Source: DASZXJ01 sp035545895
Lineage (GTDB): Bacteria > Planctomycetota > Phycisphaerae > Tepidisphaerales > Tepidisphaeraceae
DNA length: 52,701 bases
Assembly: GCA_035545895.1 (NCBI GenBank)
Contig: DASZXJ010000102.1
Span: forward strand, 1-52,701
Direction: 5' to 3'
The translations under genes were made by a program, and so were the position numbers. This document shows, one piece after another, positions 7,492 to 16,344 of this stretch. The notes under the pieces are model-generated. The model was not told the DNA's origin. It made no database searches and was given only the letters and a program-made list of their open reading frames with translations. Each line of letters opens with the position of its first letter. Position 1 is the first letter of the stretch.

Positions 7492-9668
7492 GGATGGCAG
7501 GAATTGAGGTTTTGCCGGGCGAATCGATGGACGACTCGAAGGTTAATATTCTGCTCGTGGATGATCGGCCCGAAAAGCTGCTCGCCCTGCAGGCGTTGCT
7601 TGAAGACCTCCAGCAGAACATCGTCCTGGCTCATAGCGGACAGGAGGCGCTGCGATACGTTTTAACGCAGGACTTCGCGGTCATCCTGCTTGACGTCAAC
7701 ATGCCGGGCATGGACGGCTTTGAAACCGCGCAGTTCATCCGCCAGCGGCGCAATTCCGCCCATGTGCCCATCATATTTCTCACCGCCATGAGCGATGAAA
7801 TGCACATTGCGCGTGGCTATTCGCTGGGTGCGGTCGATTACATCCTCACGCCGGTCGTGCCTGAGGTCTTGCGGTCCAAGGTCGCGGTATTTGTCGATTT
7901 GTTCAGGAAAACCCAGCAGGTCCAGTCGCAGGCTGAACGTCTCAGGCATCGCGCCATGCAATTGCATCGGTTGACGTGTGCTTCGCTGGCGATCAATTCC
8001 GCGCCGTCCGTCGACAAGATCGTGCAGGTGACAACGGAAACCGCCCGCGCCATTGTCGGCACAAATCAGGCGGTCATGATCGTCGCCCCGTCCCAGCGGC
8101 CAACTCACGTGGCCGGCCATGCTTCGTATTCCCAAAAGTACGCAAAATGGGAGCACGTCATTCCCAGGCTTGGCGATCATCACGTTCATTCGATGGTGCG
8201 CGAATCAAAAAGGCCGATGCGCATGACGCTCGCCGAATTGCAGGCGCAGGGAGACCTGCTCGACACCCATTCCCAGAACGCCCCGCCCCTGAGAGGCCTG
8301 CTCGCGATTCCCCTGATGGGTCGCGACGGATGCAACATGGGCTTGGTTTTTCTGTCCGACAAGATCGATGGCGAGTTCACCGAAGACGATCAGGCGGTGC
8401 TCGTGCAACTCGCGCAAATGGCCTGCGTGGCTATTGAAAATACGATGTTCGCCGAAGAGCGAGAATCCAATCGCGTGAAGGATGAATTCCTGTCAACGCT
8501 TTCGCACGAATTGCGCACGCCCCTGAGTGCGATTTCGGGCTGGATTCGCCTGCTGAAGATGGAAAAAGTCGAGGGCAAGGTGGCTCGCGGCCTGAGCGTC
8601 ATCGAGCGCAATGTGGACGCTCAGATCAAGTTAATTGAGGAACTGCTCGACCTGTCGCGCGTTGAAACCGGTAAATTGTCGCTGAATACGCGAAGCATCG
8701 CCCTTCGCACGGTCGTCGAAGCCGCGGTGGATGCGCTTCGACCCGCAATCGCTGAAAAAGGAATTACCCTGGATTGCCAGCTAAATGGACAAGATGCGAA
8801 TATCACCGGCGATCCCAATCGCTTGCAGCAGGTATTTGGCAATTTGCTGAGCAATGCGATGAAATTCACACCGGCCGGCGGACAGATCAATGTTCGCCTG
8901 ACTCGTACGGATGGCGGCTGGCAAGTGGCTGTAACCGACACCGGCGAAGGAATCGATCCGGCATTCCTCCCGCACGTATTTGATCGATTTCGGCAGGCGG
9001 ACAGCACCAGTTCGCGTCGCCACGGCGGGCTGGGAATCGGATTGACGATCGTTCGGCATATCGTCGCGCTGCACGGCGGTTCGGTCAGCGCAGACAGTCA
9101 GGGCAAAGGGTTGGGATCGACATTTTCCGTGAAAATTCCGTTTGGTCCAGCGCCGCAGGAGCCCGGCGATTCACCAAAAAATAACATGCCTTCGCGGTCC
9201 AACGCCGATGTGCCACCCCCCTCGCTTGATCAAATCCGCATCCTGCTTGTGGACGATGAGCCTTACACGCGCGAGGTGGTCACCGGAATGCTGGAACGCT
9301 GCGGCGCGGACGTCACCGCCGCCGGCTCGGCGCGCGAAGCCATCAATCTTTTCGCGGTGGTCAGGCCCGATGTGGTTGTATCTGATCTGGCCATGCCCGA
9401 CATGGATGGATTCGCCCTGCTTCGAGAATTGCGGATGTTGTCGCAGGCCAACGGCGGAAGCACGCCTGCCATTGCGTTGACCGCCTATGTCCGCGCGGAA
9501 GATCAGGCCCAGGCGCTGGCGGCCGGTTTTCAAGTACACATCGCCAAACCAGTCGATCCTGCAAGGCTGGCGACCGCTGTATTGGATTGTGCTCGAGACT
9601 CGCGCCACAATTCGCAACGCAAAGAAGGCCATATGCCGACCGAAGGCACGGTCGAAGTTTCAGAATAA
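7488..9668 (+). CDS. Hybrid histidine kinase, REC-GAF-HisKA-HATPase-REC
   Basis: This 726-residue soluble kinase begins with a receiver (acidic pair VDDRPEK, phospho-Asp69 in LLDVNMPGMDG). A GAF-like region follows (about 165-320), then HisKA with His340 in SHELRTP, an HATPase (NLLSNAMKF, DTGEGID, a GLGIGL box) and a C-terminal receiver with Asp633 and a conserved Lys-Pro. The ATG at 7488 shares ATGA with the preceding kinase stop, so the two are probably translationally coupled and act in one pathway. An in-frame ATG at 7527, just before the first receiver, is an alternative start. A strong hairpin terminator follows the gene. The arrangement suggests receiver-gated autophosphorylation. No ligand can be read from the sequence. 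Confidence 0.93.
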   Translation: MRMAGIEVLPGESMDDSKVNILLVDDRPEKLLALQALLEDLQQNIVLAHSGQEALRYVLTQDFAVILLDVNMPGMDGFETAQFIRQRRNSAHVPIIFLTAMSDEMHIARGYSLGAVDYILTPVVPEVLRSKVAVFVDLFRKTQQVQSQAERLRHRAMQLHRLTCASLAINSAPSVDKIVQVTTETARAIVGTNQAVMIVAPSQRPTHVAGHASYSQKYAKWEHVIPRLGDHHVHSMVRESKRPMRMTLAELQAQGDLLDTHSQNAPPLRGLLAIPLMGRDGCNMGLVFLSDKIDGEFTEDDQAVLVQLAQMACVAIENTMFAEERESNRVKDEFLSTLSHELRTPLSAISGWIRLLKMEKVEGKVARGLSVIERNVDAQIKLIEELLDLSRVETGKLSLNTRSIALRTVVEAAVDALRPAIAEKGITLDCQLNGQDANITGDPNRLQQVFGNLLSNAMKFTPAGGQINVRLTRTDGGWQVAVTDTGEGIDPAFLPHVFDRFRQADSTSSRRHGGLGIGLTIVRHIVALHGGSVSADSQGKGLGSTFSVKIPFGPAPQEPGDSPKNNMPSRSNADVPPPSLDQIRILLVDDEPYTREVVTGMLERCGADVTAAGSAREAINLFAVVRPDVVVSDLAMPDMDGFALLRELRMLSQANGGSTPAIALTAYVRAEDQAQALAAGFQVHIAKPVDPARLATAVLDCARDSRHNSQRKEGHMPTEGTVEVSE

Positions 9669-9691
9669 AAACCCTTGGTATATTCCCAATG

Positions 9692-9747
9692 TGTGACACG
9701 CGCTTTCAGCTTATGTTCGTGGGCTGAAAGCGCATGTCACATTTTTT
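9692..9747 (+). terminator. Rho-independent terminator after the kinase operon
   Basis: A near-perfect 19-bp stem (9692-9710 with 9723-9741) closes a 12-nt loop and is followed by TTTTTT at 9742-9747. It lies 24 bases past the stop of the second kinase. Its core, CGCTTTCAGC/GCTGAAAGCG, resembles the palindrome at 12946-13002, so it may also belong to a dispersed palindrome family. Confidence 0.85.
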
Positions 9748-9844
9748 ACACCAGTATCTAAAACCCGCCTGCTTCCGATCGGCCTCGCGGCGCCAATCAC
9801 AAGCGGGGATTGAAGATTCTCAATCTCGGACAAATCATTCAAAC

Positions 9845-10444
9845 TTATTCATTCCGAGCGACAGTTTCGGAAAGCGGATTGGTCCGGTCCAAAACCTTGT
9901 AGTTGAACGTTTGTCCCTTCACGACCGATGCCATTTCCGACGGCTGAATTCCGTTCCCGGTTGTGAATACGGAAACACCCGAAGCAGGCTTTTCGTTCAG
10001 GTAGGCTGTCGCGCCAGGCTCCAGTGCGGTGGCTTTCACGCCTTCATCAAATTGCAGATTCCCCTGCTTGAAGCTGTATACCAACTGCTCGGTCGGGAAG
10101 ATGATGATTTCAGTATAGCCGGTGACATTGGCCTGCGAACCGGCCGGGATTTGCTTCAGGTCGCAAGTGCCGACGATCGTGCCGTATTCATACAATGTGC
10201 CTTTGGCATAGACCTTGTCGCTGCCCAAAGCGTCCTTATTCACTGAAGAAAACACCGCATACCCCGCTGAATGCTGAATGGCACTCTTGAGATAGGGATC
10301 GACCATTTGCGCTTTCGCCAGTGCGGCGTTTGAATCTTCATGAATCGCCGCCTTGCCGATCATCGGCACGCGCGTCGATGCACAAGCGCTGAGGCTGACG
10401 AGCGACAGACCCGCTAAAACAGAAAATGTAAATGACCTGATCAT
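9845..10444 (-). CDS. SYLF (Ysc84)-like lipoprotein
   Basis: The 199-residue product starts with a lipoprotein signal peptide ending in the lipobox LSAC, so it should be exported and lipid-anchored through Cys20 or Cys21. The mature part keeps the pattern of the SYLF/Ysc84 family: 'AGYAVFSSVNKDALG', then a KGTLYEYG segment and a hydrophobic strand near 'EIIIFP'. Bacterial members of this family are secreted or periplasmic and may bind lipids. The match is distant. A strong GGAGG lies 5-7 bases before the ATG. It is the last of three minus-strand genes with short gaps, after the YxWxPGxW-repeat protein and the CsrA-like protein. Confidence 0.75.
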   Translation of the reverse strand: MIRSFTFSVLAGLSLVSLSACASTRVPMIGKAAIHEDSNAALAKAQMVDPYLKSAIQHSAGYAVFSSVNKDALGSDKVYAKGTLYEYGTIVGTCDLKQIPAGSQANVTGYTEIIIFPTEQLVYSFKQGNLQFDEGVKATALEPGATAYLNEKPASGVSVFTTGNGIQPSEMASVVKGQTFNYKVLDRTNPLSETVARNE

Positions 10445-10489
10445 GACATACCTCCAGGTTAATCGTTTTGTTTCGCTACTCCTTTACAA

Positions 10490-10714
10490 TCAGGCTTGCG
10501 GCAGCGAAGCCTGGTGTGGATTCCCGGAATTTGTAAATGAACGCATCAACTGCCACACATTCCATTGCGAAGCCGGCATATCTTCGCTGATATCCAGGCC
10601 GAACTTCACCTTGCCGTTTTTTACTTCAAGCACGGTCACTTTCAGCACTCGTTCCAGATCGGCCGGCCCGGCGATCAGAACGGATTCATTGCTGTTTCGC
10701 GTAAATACAATCAT
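10490..10714 (-). CDS. Divergent CsrA-like RNA-binding protein
   Basis: This 74-residue protein has the CsrA plan: the N-terminal strand MIVFTRN, an ESVLIAG turn, and a strand pair LKVTVLEVKNGKVKFGLDI that fits the CsrA core. Classical CsrA dimers bind GGA hairpins in mRNA leaders and block translation. Here Arg6 of the RNA-binding strand is kept, but Arg7 is Asn. The VHREEIY segment carrying the essential Arg44 is replaced by MPASQWNVW, and the first loop carries an insertion. RNA binding is therefore doubtful or altered. A GGAGG lies 7 bases before the start. Its neighbours on both sides in the same direction encode exported proteins. It could be a paralogue with a new target. Confidence 0.75.
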   Translation of the reverse strand: MIVFTRNSNESVLIAGPADLERVLKVTVLEVKNGKVKFGLDISEDMPASQWNVWQLMRSFTNSGNPHQASLPQA

Positions 10715-10748
10715 GGTGTACCTCCATGCTTATCAATTGGATCCCGCA

Positions 10749-12635
10749 TTACTTCTTCGAGTCGTTGTTGTCCTTTCGATTGTCCTTGGGATCGCCCTTC
10801 TGTTCATCGTTTGGCCGTGGGGGCGGAGCTTTTTTCGCATCAGCAGGCGGCGCTTTGGCCACGCTCGGCGGAGCGGTCACTTTTTCACGCTCGGGCTGCG
10901 TGACCCGGACTTCTCGCTGCCTGGGGGGCGCTTCCGGCTTGCGCTCAATCGCCGCTGCGGCGGGGGCTTTGGCCTTGTCGTTGTCTTTGTTGTTGTCATT
11001 TGGCTTGCGATCCGCACGATCATTGTCATCTGCTTTATTAGGCGATGGAGGCGCCGCATTGGCGCGTTCCGGCGCGGGCTGCACAACAGGGCTCTGCAGT
11101 TGCGCCGCAGGCCGGGCCTCTTCATTGCGAGCAGCCGGCGCCGGCGGATTCCGCCGATCGCCTGGCTCTTGCGGTTGGGCATTCCGTGAAGGCTGCGAAT
11201 TTTCCGCGGGCCTCTGCACCTGCGGGCGCGGAGTTTCATTTCTCGCGGCAGGGGCCGGTGCCGGTGAAGCCGCAGGCGCCTGCTTGCCCGCCGCGGGCTG
11301 CGCTACAGGCTCTTTCCTGTCGGCTGCGGGCGGCGCGGCCACGGCGTTGCGCTCCTCCTTCGTCGGCTGCATCGCCTTGGCTGCGGCTGGCTTGTTTTCC
11401 CACTTGCTCCGATCCTGACGGAACGTTTGAACCGTCCTGGCCTGTTCCACGATCTTTTGACGAGCATCAACATTCACCTTCGTCAATTTGATGTTCGTCA
11501 CATTCGTCGTGTTTTCATTGACGACAATGTTGTTTATCGTTTGAGCAACCTGAATATTCTTTCGCTGTGGCTCAGGCGCCTTGGCCAGCCGGGTTTCCAT
11601 CTCGCGGAACGTTCGCGGCGGCCGCAGGTCGCGATTGGCTCTTAACTGTTCATAATCTCGGCGCTCTCGTTCTTCCCAACGCGGCTCGGTTCGGCGGAAA
11701 TGCCATCGATCATATTCGTAGATCGGGTCATACCAGGCTCGAACATGCACTCGATCAAACCAGGGATAAATGCCGACGCTGATATACGCATCATCGTAAT
11801 AATCGCCAAAGTAGTAATGACAGGACCGCGGCGACACGAACAAATGATCGGTCATCAGTCCAACATCGATCACGGTGCTCGGCGAATAGCTGAATCCCAC
11901 GCGAATCGAATTCGCTGGAACTACAACCGGCGCAAACAACAGTCCACGATCCTGAATCGTGTAATCCCAATAGCCATTGACCATCACATAGCCGCGCGGC
12001 GTCCAGGTATAGTGGGTCGCGTTCCACACCCAGCCCGGATGCGCTTCCAGCCAATAGCCATTTCTTTGCACATATTGACCGTCGCGCCAATACCAACACG
12101 GCGGTACCCAGGTGTTGTCGGGTGATGGCGGATCACCTGGCGGCTGTGTATCCAAGTCGCTTGGCGGTGTTGGAAGATATTCAATTTCCTGGGAGTCGTT
12201 TGACGACCAGAACCCGGGAACCCATTCATATCCGCCGCTCACTTGGGTCCAGTATCCTGGCACCCAATACGTATTCGGAGGCGCCGCTCGCCAGCAGCCA
12301 CTGACCCATATATAAGTGTTTCGCTGGGGTTCCCACGACCAGTAGCCGGGCACCCAGTCATATTGGTCCCCTTCTGGTCGCTCGTCCGGGGGTGTTTCAT
12401 TGATATCCGGGGGCGGCGCGGTGGGAACGATCTGTCCGTCATTCTGCGTATCCATATCGACCGGCTCGGCAAATGCTTCGTTAACCGGGCCACTGGTCAA
12501 AACTTCAGGCTGTTCCTGTGCTGGAGTGGGCGGCGGCGCGGGCTGCTGAGGGAGGCCAATCGCCGCTGCCGTCAACAGGCAAGTAATTGCCGACCACCAT
12601 TTGATTGCCGGAGTTTCTTCAAATGCGTTCCGCAT
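10749..12635 (-). CDS. YxWxPGxW-repeat secreted protein
   Basis: The 628-residue product begins with a hydrophobic signal-like segment (about 12-28) and a Pro/Gln-rich linker. The central half contains at least seven aromatic repeats of the type (Y/W)-x-W-(V/I)-P-G-(Y/F)-W, including YDWVPGYW, YWVPGYW and YEWVPGFW. These resemble the YXWGXW repeats often seen in planctomycete envelope proteins of unknown role. The C-terminal third (from about residue 360) is low-complexity and rich in Pro, Ala, Lys and Asp, with coiled-coil-like stretches. It is probably exported and associated with the cell wall or outer layer. The gene leads the minus-strand set that includes the CsrA-like and SYLF-like genes. 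Confidence 0.8.
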   Translation of the reverse strand: MRNAFEETPAIKWWSAITCLLTAAAIGLPQQPAPPPTPAQEQPEVLTSGPVNEAFAEPVDMDTQNDGQIVPTAPPPDINETPPDERPEGDQYDWVPGYWSWEPQRNTYIWVSGCWRAAPPNTYWVPGYWTQVSGGYEWVPGFWSSNDSQEIEYLPTPPSDLDTQPPGDPPSPDNTWVPPCWYWRDGQYVQRNGYWLEAHPGWVWNATHYTWTPRGYVMVNGYWDYTIQDRGLLFAPVVVPANSIRVGFSYSPSTVIDVGLMTDHLFVSPRSCHYYFGDYYDDAYISVGIYPWFDRVHVRAWYDPIYEYDRWHFRRTEPRWEERERRDYEQLRANRDLRPPRTFREMETRLAKAPEPQRKNIQVAQTINNIVVNENTTNVTNIKLTKVNVDARQKIVEQARTVQTFRQDRSKWENKPAAAKAMQPTKEERNAVAAPPAADRKEPVAQPAAGKQAPAASPAPAPAARNETPRPQVQRPAENSQPSRNAQPQEPGDRRNPPAPAARNEEARPAAQLQSPVVQPAPERANAAPPSPNKADDNDRADRKPNDNNKDNDKAKAPAAAAIERKPEAPPRQREVRVTQPEREKVTAPPSVAKAPPADAKKAPPPRPNDEQKGDPKDNRKDNNDSKK

Positions 12636-13061
12636 CGCGCCAAGGTCCTTTCCGCTCTAAACAAATGGATCGCTCTATTAACTGAGTACATTAGCGCCAA
12701 TGGCGGCTTGATTGTGATCGGACCGTTGCTGGCCCATGCGTGGAAAATCCGCCTCCCGGGGTTTCAGTATTATCCTTCAGCATCTTCCCCGATAAGAATA
12801 ATCACGCCCGGTGGCAAACCGATCCAAAACCGTGAGATGATGATCGGAGAGAATAATCTTTTGCAACTTCGTCATACAAAACGAATTGATATCTGCATAC
12901 GGGATCGCGTACTGGTGGAGTTTGAAAAAAGGAGAGTTTATTGCGGCATGGGCTTTCCAGCCCATGCGGTACTTGCACGGCCCTGGAAAGGCGTGTCACA
13001 TCAAACTGCACCAGTACCTGGAATCGTCAACGCTTTCAAACCCCAAGCGGTAGGAGATACC
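12636..13061. other. Divergent intergenic region with one palindromic element
   Basis: These 426 bases separate the minus-strand YxWxPGxW gene from the DUF2911 gene. Apart from the palindrome at 12946-13002 and the AGGAG ribosome site of the next gene, I see no gene. The short open frames here are compositionally poor. Promoters for both directions should lie here, but no consensus boxes stand out. Confidence 0.5.
12946..13002. repeat. Palindromic element (REP-like)
   Basis: GCATGGGC-TTTCCA-GCCCATGC forms a perfect 8-bp hairpin at 12946-12967. A competing longer stem pairs GGCTTTCCAG with CTGGAAAGG near 12983-12991. The right flank GGCGTGTCACAT resembles the right arm of the terminator at 9723-9742. 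No T-run follows, so it is not a classical terminator. It lies 60 bases before the DUF2911 start. Confidence 0.6.
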
Positions 13062-13628
13062 ATGACCAACTTCAAATCGCTCCTGGCAATCGTCGCGGCA
13101 TGTCTGTTTAGCGCTGGGTCTCTTGTGGCTCAGCCAGTCAAACAAAATTCCACGGGAGGCAACAGTCCGCATGAAACGACCAGCGCAATAATCGACGGCA
13201 ATCGAGTGACCATCACGTATGGCCGCCCATTTTCCAAGGATCCCAAATCCGGCAACATGCGAAAGGTGTGGGGAACCCTTGTTCCATGGGGCAAGGCTTG
13301 GCGGATGGGTTCGGATGAAGCCACCACGCTCATCACGCAGCAGCCGCTGATGATCGGCGAGACCACCGTTCCTGCCGGCGCTTACACGCTGTATCTGGTG
13401 CCCACTGAAGAATCGACCAAGCTGGCCATTTCAACCAAGCTCGGCGGCTGGGGGATTCCGGTCGATGAAAAGAACGATCTGGCCCGCGTGGATGTCAAGA
13501 AGGAGACGATGGACAAGGAGGTCGATCAATTCACGATGGCTGTCGAAAAGAATCCATCCGGCGGTGGAATATTAAAACTCATGTGGGAAACCACGCAGTT
13601 CTCGGTTCCTTTCACAGTCAAAAAGTGA
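13062..13628 (+). CDS. Exported DUF2911 protein
   Basis: The 188-residue protein has an N-terminal signal peptide ending near 'SLVAQP'. The rest is the DUF2911 pattern: an 'ITYGRPF' strand, 'GTLVPWGKAWRMGSDEATTL', 'AGAYTLYLVP' and a late 'FSVPF' strand, making a small beta-rich exported domain of unknown function. The ATG at 13062 is supported by AGGAG 5 bases upstream. The frame is open far to the left but has no coding character there. The next gene follows after about 60 bases in the same direction, so it may be the first gene of the run that ends with the thiol genes. Confidence 0.85.
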   Translation: MTNFKSLLAIVAACLFSAGSLVAQPVKQNSTGGNSPHETTSAIIDGNRVTITYGRPFSKDPKSGNMRKVWGTLVPWGKAWRMGSDEATTLITQQPLMIGETTVPAGAYTLYLVPTEESTKLAISTKLGGWGIPVDEKNDLARVDVKKETMDKEVDQFTMAVEKNPSGGGILKLMWETTQFSVPFTVKK

Positions 13629-13691
13629 TGCTCTCGCATGCGGATACGGTTGTCCGTTTGCGCGATTGACTCACAAGAAACAAAGACTGCA

Positions 13692-16202
13692 ATGAATACC
13701 GCAAATTCCCACGCGCGGCCGATTGCTCCCTGGATTGCAACGGTCGCAATTGCCTTCTCACTGTGCGCAACGCTTCAAGCCCAAGATCCCTCGCCAGGCG
13801 CGGCTATCTTGCAAGACTTTCGAACCTTTCAGCAGATGGGCGCGGTGCTGTTTATCGCGGCCCATCCAGATGATGAAAATACGCAGCTCATCACCTACCT
13901 CGCGCGTGGGCGGGGATATCGAACCGCATACTTGTCGGTCACCCGTGGGGATGGCGGACAAAACCTGCTCGGCGGTGAGCTATTCGAGCAACTTGGGGTG
14001 ATTCGAACACAGGAATTGCTGGCCGCCCGACGACTCGACGGCGGGCAACAGTTCTTCACCCGCGCGATCGACTTCGGCTATTCCAAACATGTCGCTGAAA
14101 CCTTGCGAATTTGGGATCAAAAGGAATTGATCGGCGATGTCGTGCGCGTGATTCGCACATTCAGGCCGGACGTCGTGATCACGCGATTCAACCCCGACAC
14201 CGACAACACCCACGGCCACCACACCGCATCGGCGGTGCTCGCGCGCGAAGCATTCAAACTCTCCGGCGATCCAAATGCTTATTCCGAGCAGCTTCAGCAA
14301 GGGTTGACCATATGGCAACCCAAGCGAATCTTCTTCGACGGACAGGGAAACCAGGGCCCGGTCATTCGGATTGAGATCGGTGGAAATGACGCAATCAGCG
14401 GCGAGACATTTGGCGCCATTGCCGGTCGCAGCCGGGCCATGCACAAGACGCAGGGTTTCGATCGCGCCGGCGGACGTGGATTTGGCGGTCGCGGCGGCGG
14501 AACAATTCCTCCCGAATCCTTCACGCTACTGGCTGGCGAACCTGCAACCAATGACATTCTGGACGGCGTTGATACAACCTGGTCGCGTTACAAGGGTGGT
14601 GAGGAAATCACCAGGCTGACGAATGATGCAATCGCGAATTTCAAACCCAATGATCCTGCAGCCGCCGTGCCGGCTCTGCTGGCGATCAGGACCAGATTTG
14701 CCGGCCTTGCCGATGATCGAGTTGTCAATGAAAAACGCCGGCAGTTGGATCGAATCATCCAGAACTGCATCGGCCTGATCGTCCAAACGTCGATTCCGTC
14801 CAACGAAATCGTCCCCGGCGAATCAATCAAAATGCACATGGCTGCGTCGGTGAAATCAGATCAGGTCAAAATCTCCTGGGTATCGTCGCGCTTTCCATCA
14901 ATCGGTTCACAAGCGGATATTTCGGAAAACATCTCGGCTGGAGCGACGGCGCAGCGCGATGTCAGCCAGATACTGCCGATCAAAACTGATCTGACCCAGC
15001 CTTACTGGCTGCGCGAGCCGGGCACGGTTGGGCTGTTTCATGTAGACGATCCAACGCACATCGGCCTGCCGGAAAATCCGCCGGTCTTTCCGATCATTCA
15101 CACATTTGATGTCGGCGGTCAGAAGATTGAGATTTCCGATGAGCCCGTACAGGTTGTGCATGATTCGGCGAAAGGTGAAACGCGATTGCGATTGAATGTG
15201 ATCCCGCCGATTTCGTTGCATTTCGCATCGGATGTTCGGCTGTTCGAGCCGGGGCAGAGCAAGCTGGTGCAAGTGGAAGCGATCGCGCATCGGGCTGATA
15301 TTTCCGGAACTGCCCAGCTTGATCTGCCAAACGGATGGAAAGCCGAGCCATCCGCTCAGGATGTGAAACTCGGTTCCGTTGGACAAAGCACCCTGCTGGC
15401 GTTCAACGTCACCGCCCCTGCTCAACCAGCCAAAGCGGATATCGGCGCGCATGTGAGTGTTGCCGGCCAAACGTATAACACCGATCGGATTGACATTCGT
15501 TACAACCATGTTCCGCCGCTGCTGCTTCAGCCGCGAGCAGTCGTCAAGGCGGTGGCGCTCGATTTGAAAGCTCGCGGGAAAACCGTCGGCTATCTTCAAG
15601 GCGCGGGTGATTCGGTGAGCGAGTGTCTCGAGCAGATGGGATACACGGTCACGCAACTCACCGGCGCTGATCTGAATCCCGAGAAATTCAACACTTTTGA
15701 TGCGGTGGTTCTTGGCATTCGCGCCTTCGAGACGCGAACTGACGTGGTCGCCAATATTCCCGCGATTTTTACCTACATCGAAAATGGCGGAACGGTGATT
15801 GTTCAATACAACCGTGCCGATGCCGATCCAAACAATCGCGGCACATTCGGACCATTGAAGCTGGTGCAGTCGGGGCAGCGCATCACCGATGAGACGGCCG
15901 AGATGACGTTCCTCGCGCCCGATCATCCGGCCCTGAACACCCCCAACAAAATCACCCAGGCCGATTTTGACGGATGGATGCAGGAACGCGGGATTTACTA
16001 TCCCAGCCAGTGGGATGAAAAATTTACTCCGATTCTGGCGGCGCATGATCCCGGCGAGCAGCCGTTAAATGGCGGGCTCCTTGTTGCGAACTACGGCAAG
16101 GGACATCTGGTGTATACGGGATTGGTGTTCTTCCGCGAATTGCCCGAAGGCGTGCCGGGGGCGTATCGACTCTTCGCCAACTTGTTGTCACTTGGAAAGT
16201 GA
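13692..16202 (+). CDS. Large secreted PIG-L (LmbE-type) deacetylase-like protein
   Basis: This 836-residue protein starts with a signal peptide (about residues 1-35, cleaved near LQAQ). A PIG-L/LmbE domain follows, with the metal motif AHPDDE (His58, Asp60, Asp61) and a second motif HGHH near residues 173-177. Members remove acetyl groups from GlcNAc-containing compounds with zinc. The remaining ~550 residues are beta-rich Ig-like segments and a C-terminal Rossmann-like domain ('FDAVVLGIRAF', 'YIENGGTVIVQYN') that could be amidotransferase-like. It is much longer than intracellular BshB or MshB (about 230-300 aa) and should act outside the cytoplasm. I chose the ATG at 13692 because it puts the signal peptide at the N-terminus; one at 13638 is in frame. 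Its stop is 1 base from the next gene. Confidence 0.88.
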   Translation: MNTANSHARPIAPWIATVAIAFSLCATLQAQDPSPGAAILQDFRTFQQMGAVLFIAAHPDDENTQLITYLARGRGYRTAYLSVTRGDGGQNLLGGELFEQLGVIRTQELLAARRLDGGQQFFTRAIDFGYSKHVAETLRIWDQKELIGDVVRVIRTFRPDVVITRFNPDTDNTHGHHTASAVLAREAFKLSGDPNAYSEQLQQGLTIWQPKRIFFDGQGNQGPVIRIEIGGNDAISGETFGAIAGRSRAMHKTQGFDRAGGRGFGGRGGGTIPPESFTLLAGEPATNDILDGVDTTWSRYKGGEEITRLTNDAIANFKPNDPAAAVPALLAIRTRFAGLADDRVVNEKRRQLDRIIQNCIGLIVQTSIPSNEIVPGESIKMHMAASVKSDQVKISWVSSRFPSIGSQADISENISAGATAQRDVSQILPIKTDLTQPYWLREPGTVGLFHVDDPTHIGLPENPPVFPIIHTFDVGGQKIEISDEPVQVVHDSAKGETRLRLNVIPPISLHFASDVRLFEPGQSKLVQVEAIAHRADISGTAQLDLPNGWKAEPSAQDVKLGSVGQSTLLAFNVTAPAQPAKADIGAHVSVAGQTYNTDRIDIRYNHVPPLLLQPRAVVKAVALDLKARGKTVGYLQGAGDSVSECLEQMGYTVTQLTGADLNPEKFNTFDAVVLGIRAFETRTDVVANIPAIFTYIENGGTVIVQYNRADADPNNRGTFGPLKLVQSGQRITDETAEMTFLAPDHPALNTPNKITQADFDGWMQERGIYYPSQWDEKFTPILAAHDPGEQPLNGGLLVANYGKGHLVYTGLVFFRELPEGVPGAYRLFANLLSLGK

Positions 16203-16203
16203 A

Positions 16204-16344
16204 ATGACCGATACAACCTCCGCTGAAAGTGAATCGACCGGCCTGCCGGTCCTCGGATCTTGGCGCGCAGTCTATTTCCTTGTCGCAGCGATTGTCACGA
16301 CGTATATCGTGCTTCTTGCCCTACTCACGAGGTTATATCAGTGA
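16204..16344 (+). CDS. 46-aa single-span membrane peptide preceding symporter
   Basis: The frame starts one base after the PIG-L stop and ends by sharing GTGA with the start of the symporter gene. The peptide has a short acidic Ser/Thr-rich head and one membrane helix from about residue 22 to 42 (VYFLVAAIVTTYIVLLALL). This position and topology suggest a small partner subunit of the transporter, as some sodium:solute symporters have. The function is inferred from context only. Confidence 0.7.
   Translation: MTDTTSAESESTGLPVLGSWRAVYFLVAAIVTTYIVLLALLTRLYQ

Noticed and set aside
12243..13061. N-terminal extension of the DUF2911 frame
   Set aside because: The frame is open, but the added residues have no coding character, and the AGGAG site and signal peptide place the start at 13062.
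14907..16046. 379-codon minus-strand frame opposite the large PIG-L gene
   Set aside because: It is a shadow of the PIG-L gene, with arginine- and histidine-rich composition and no motif.
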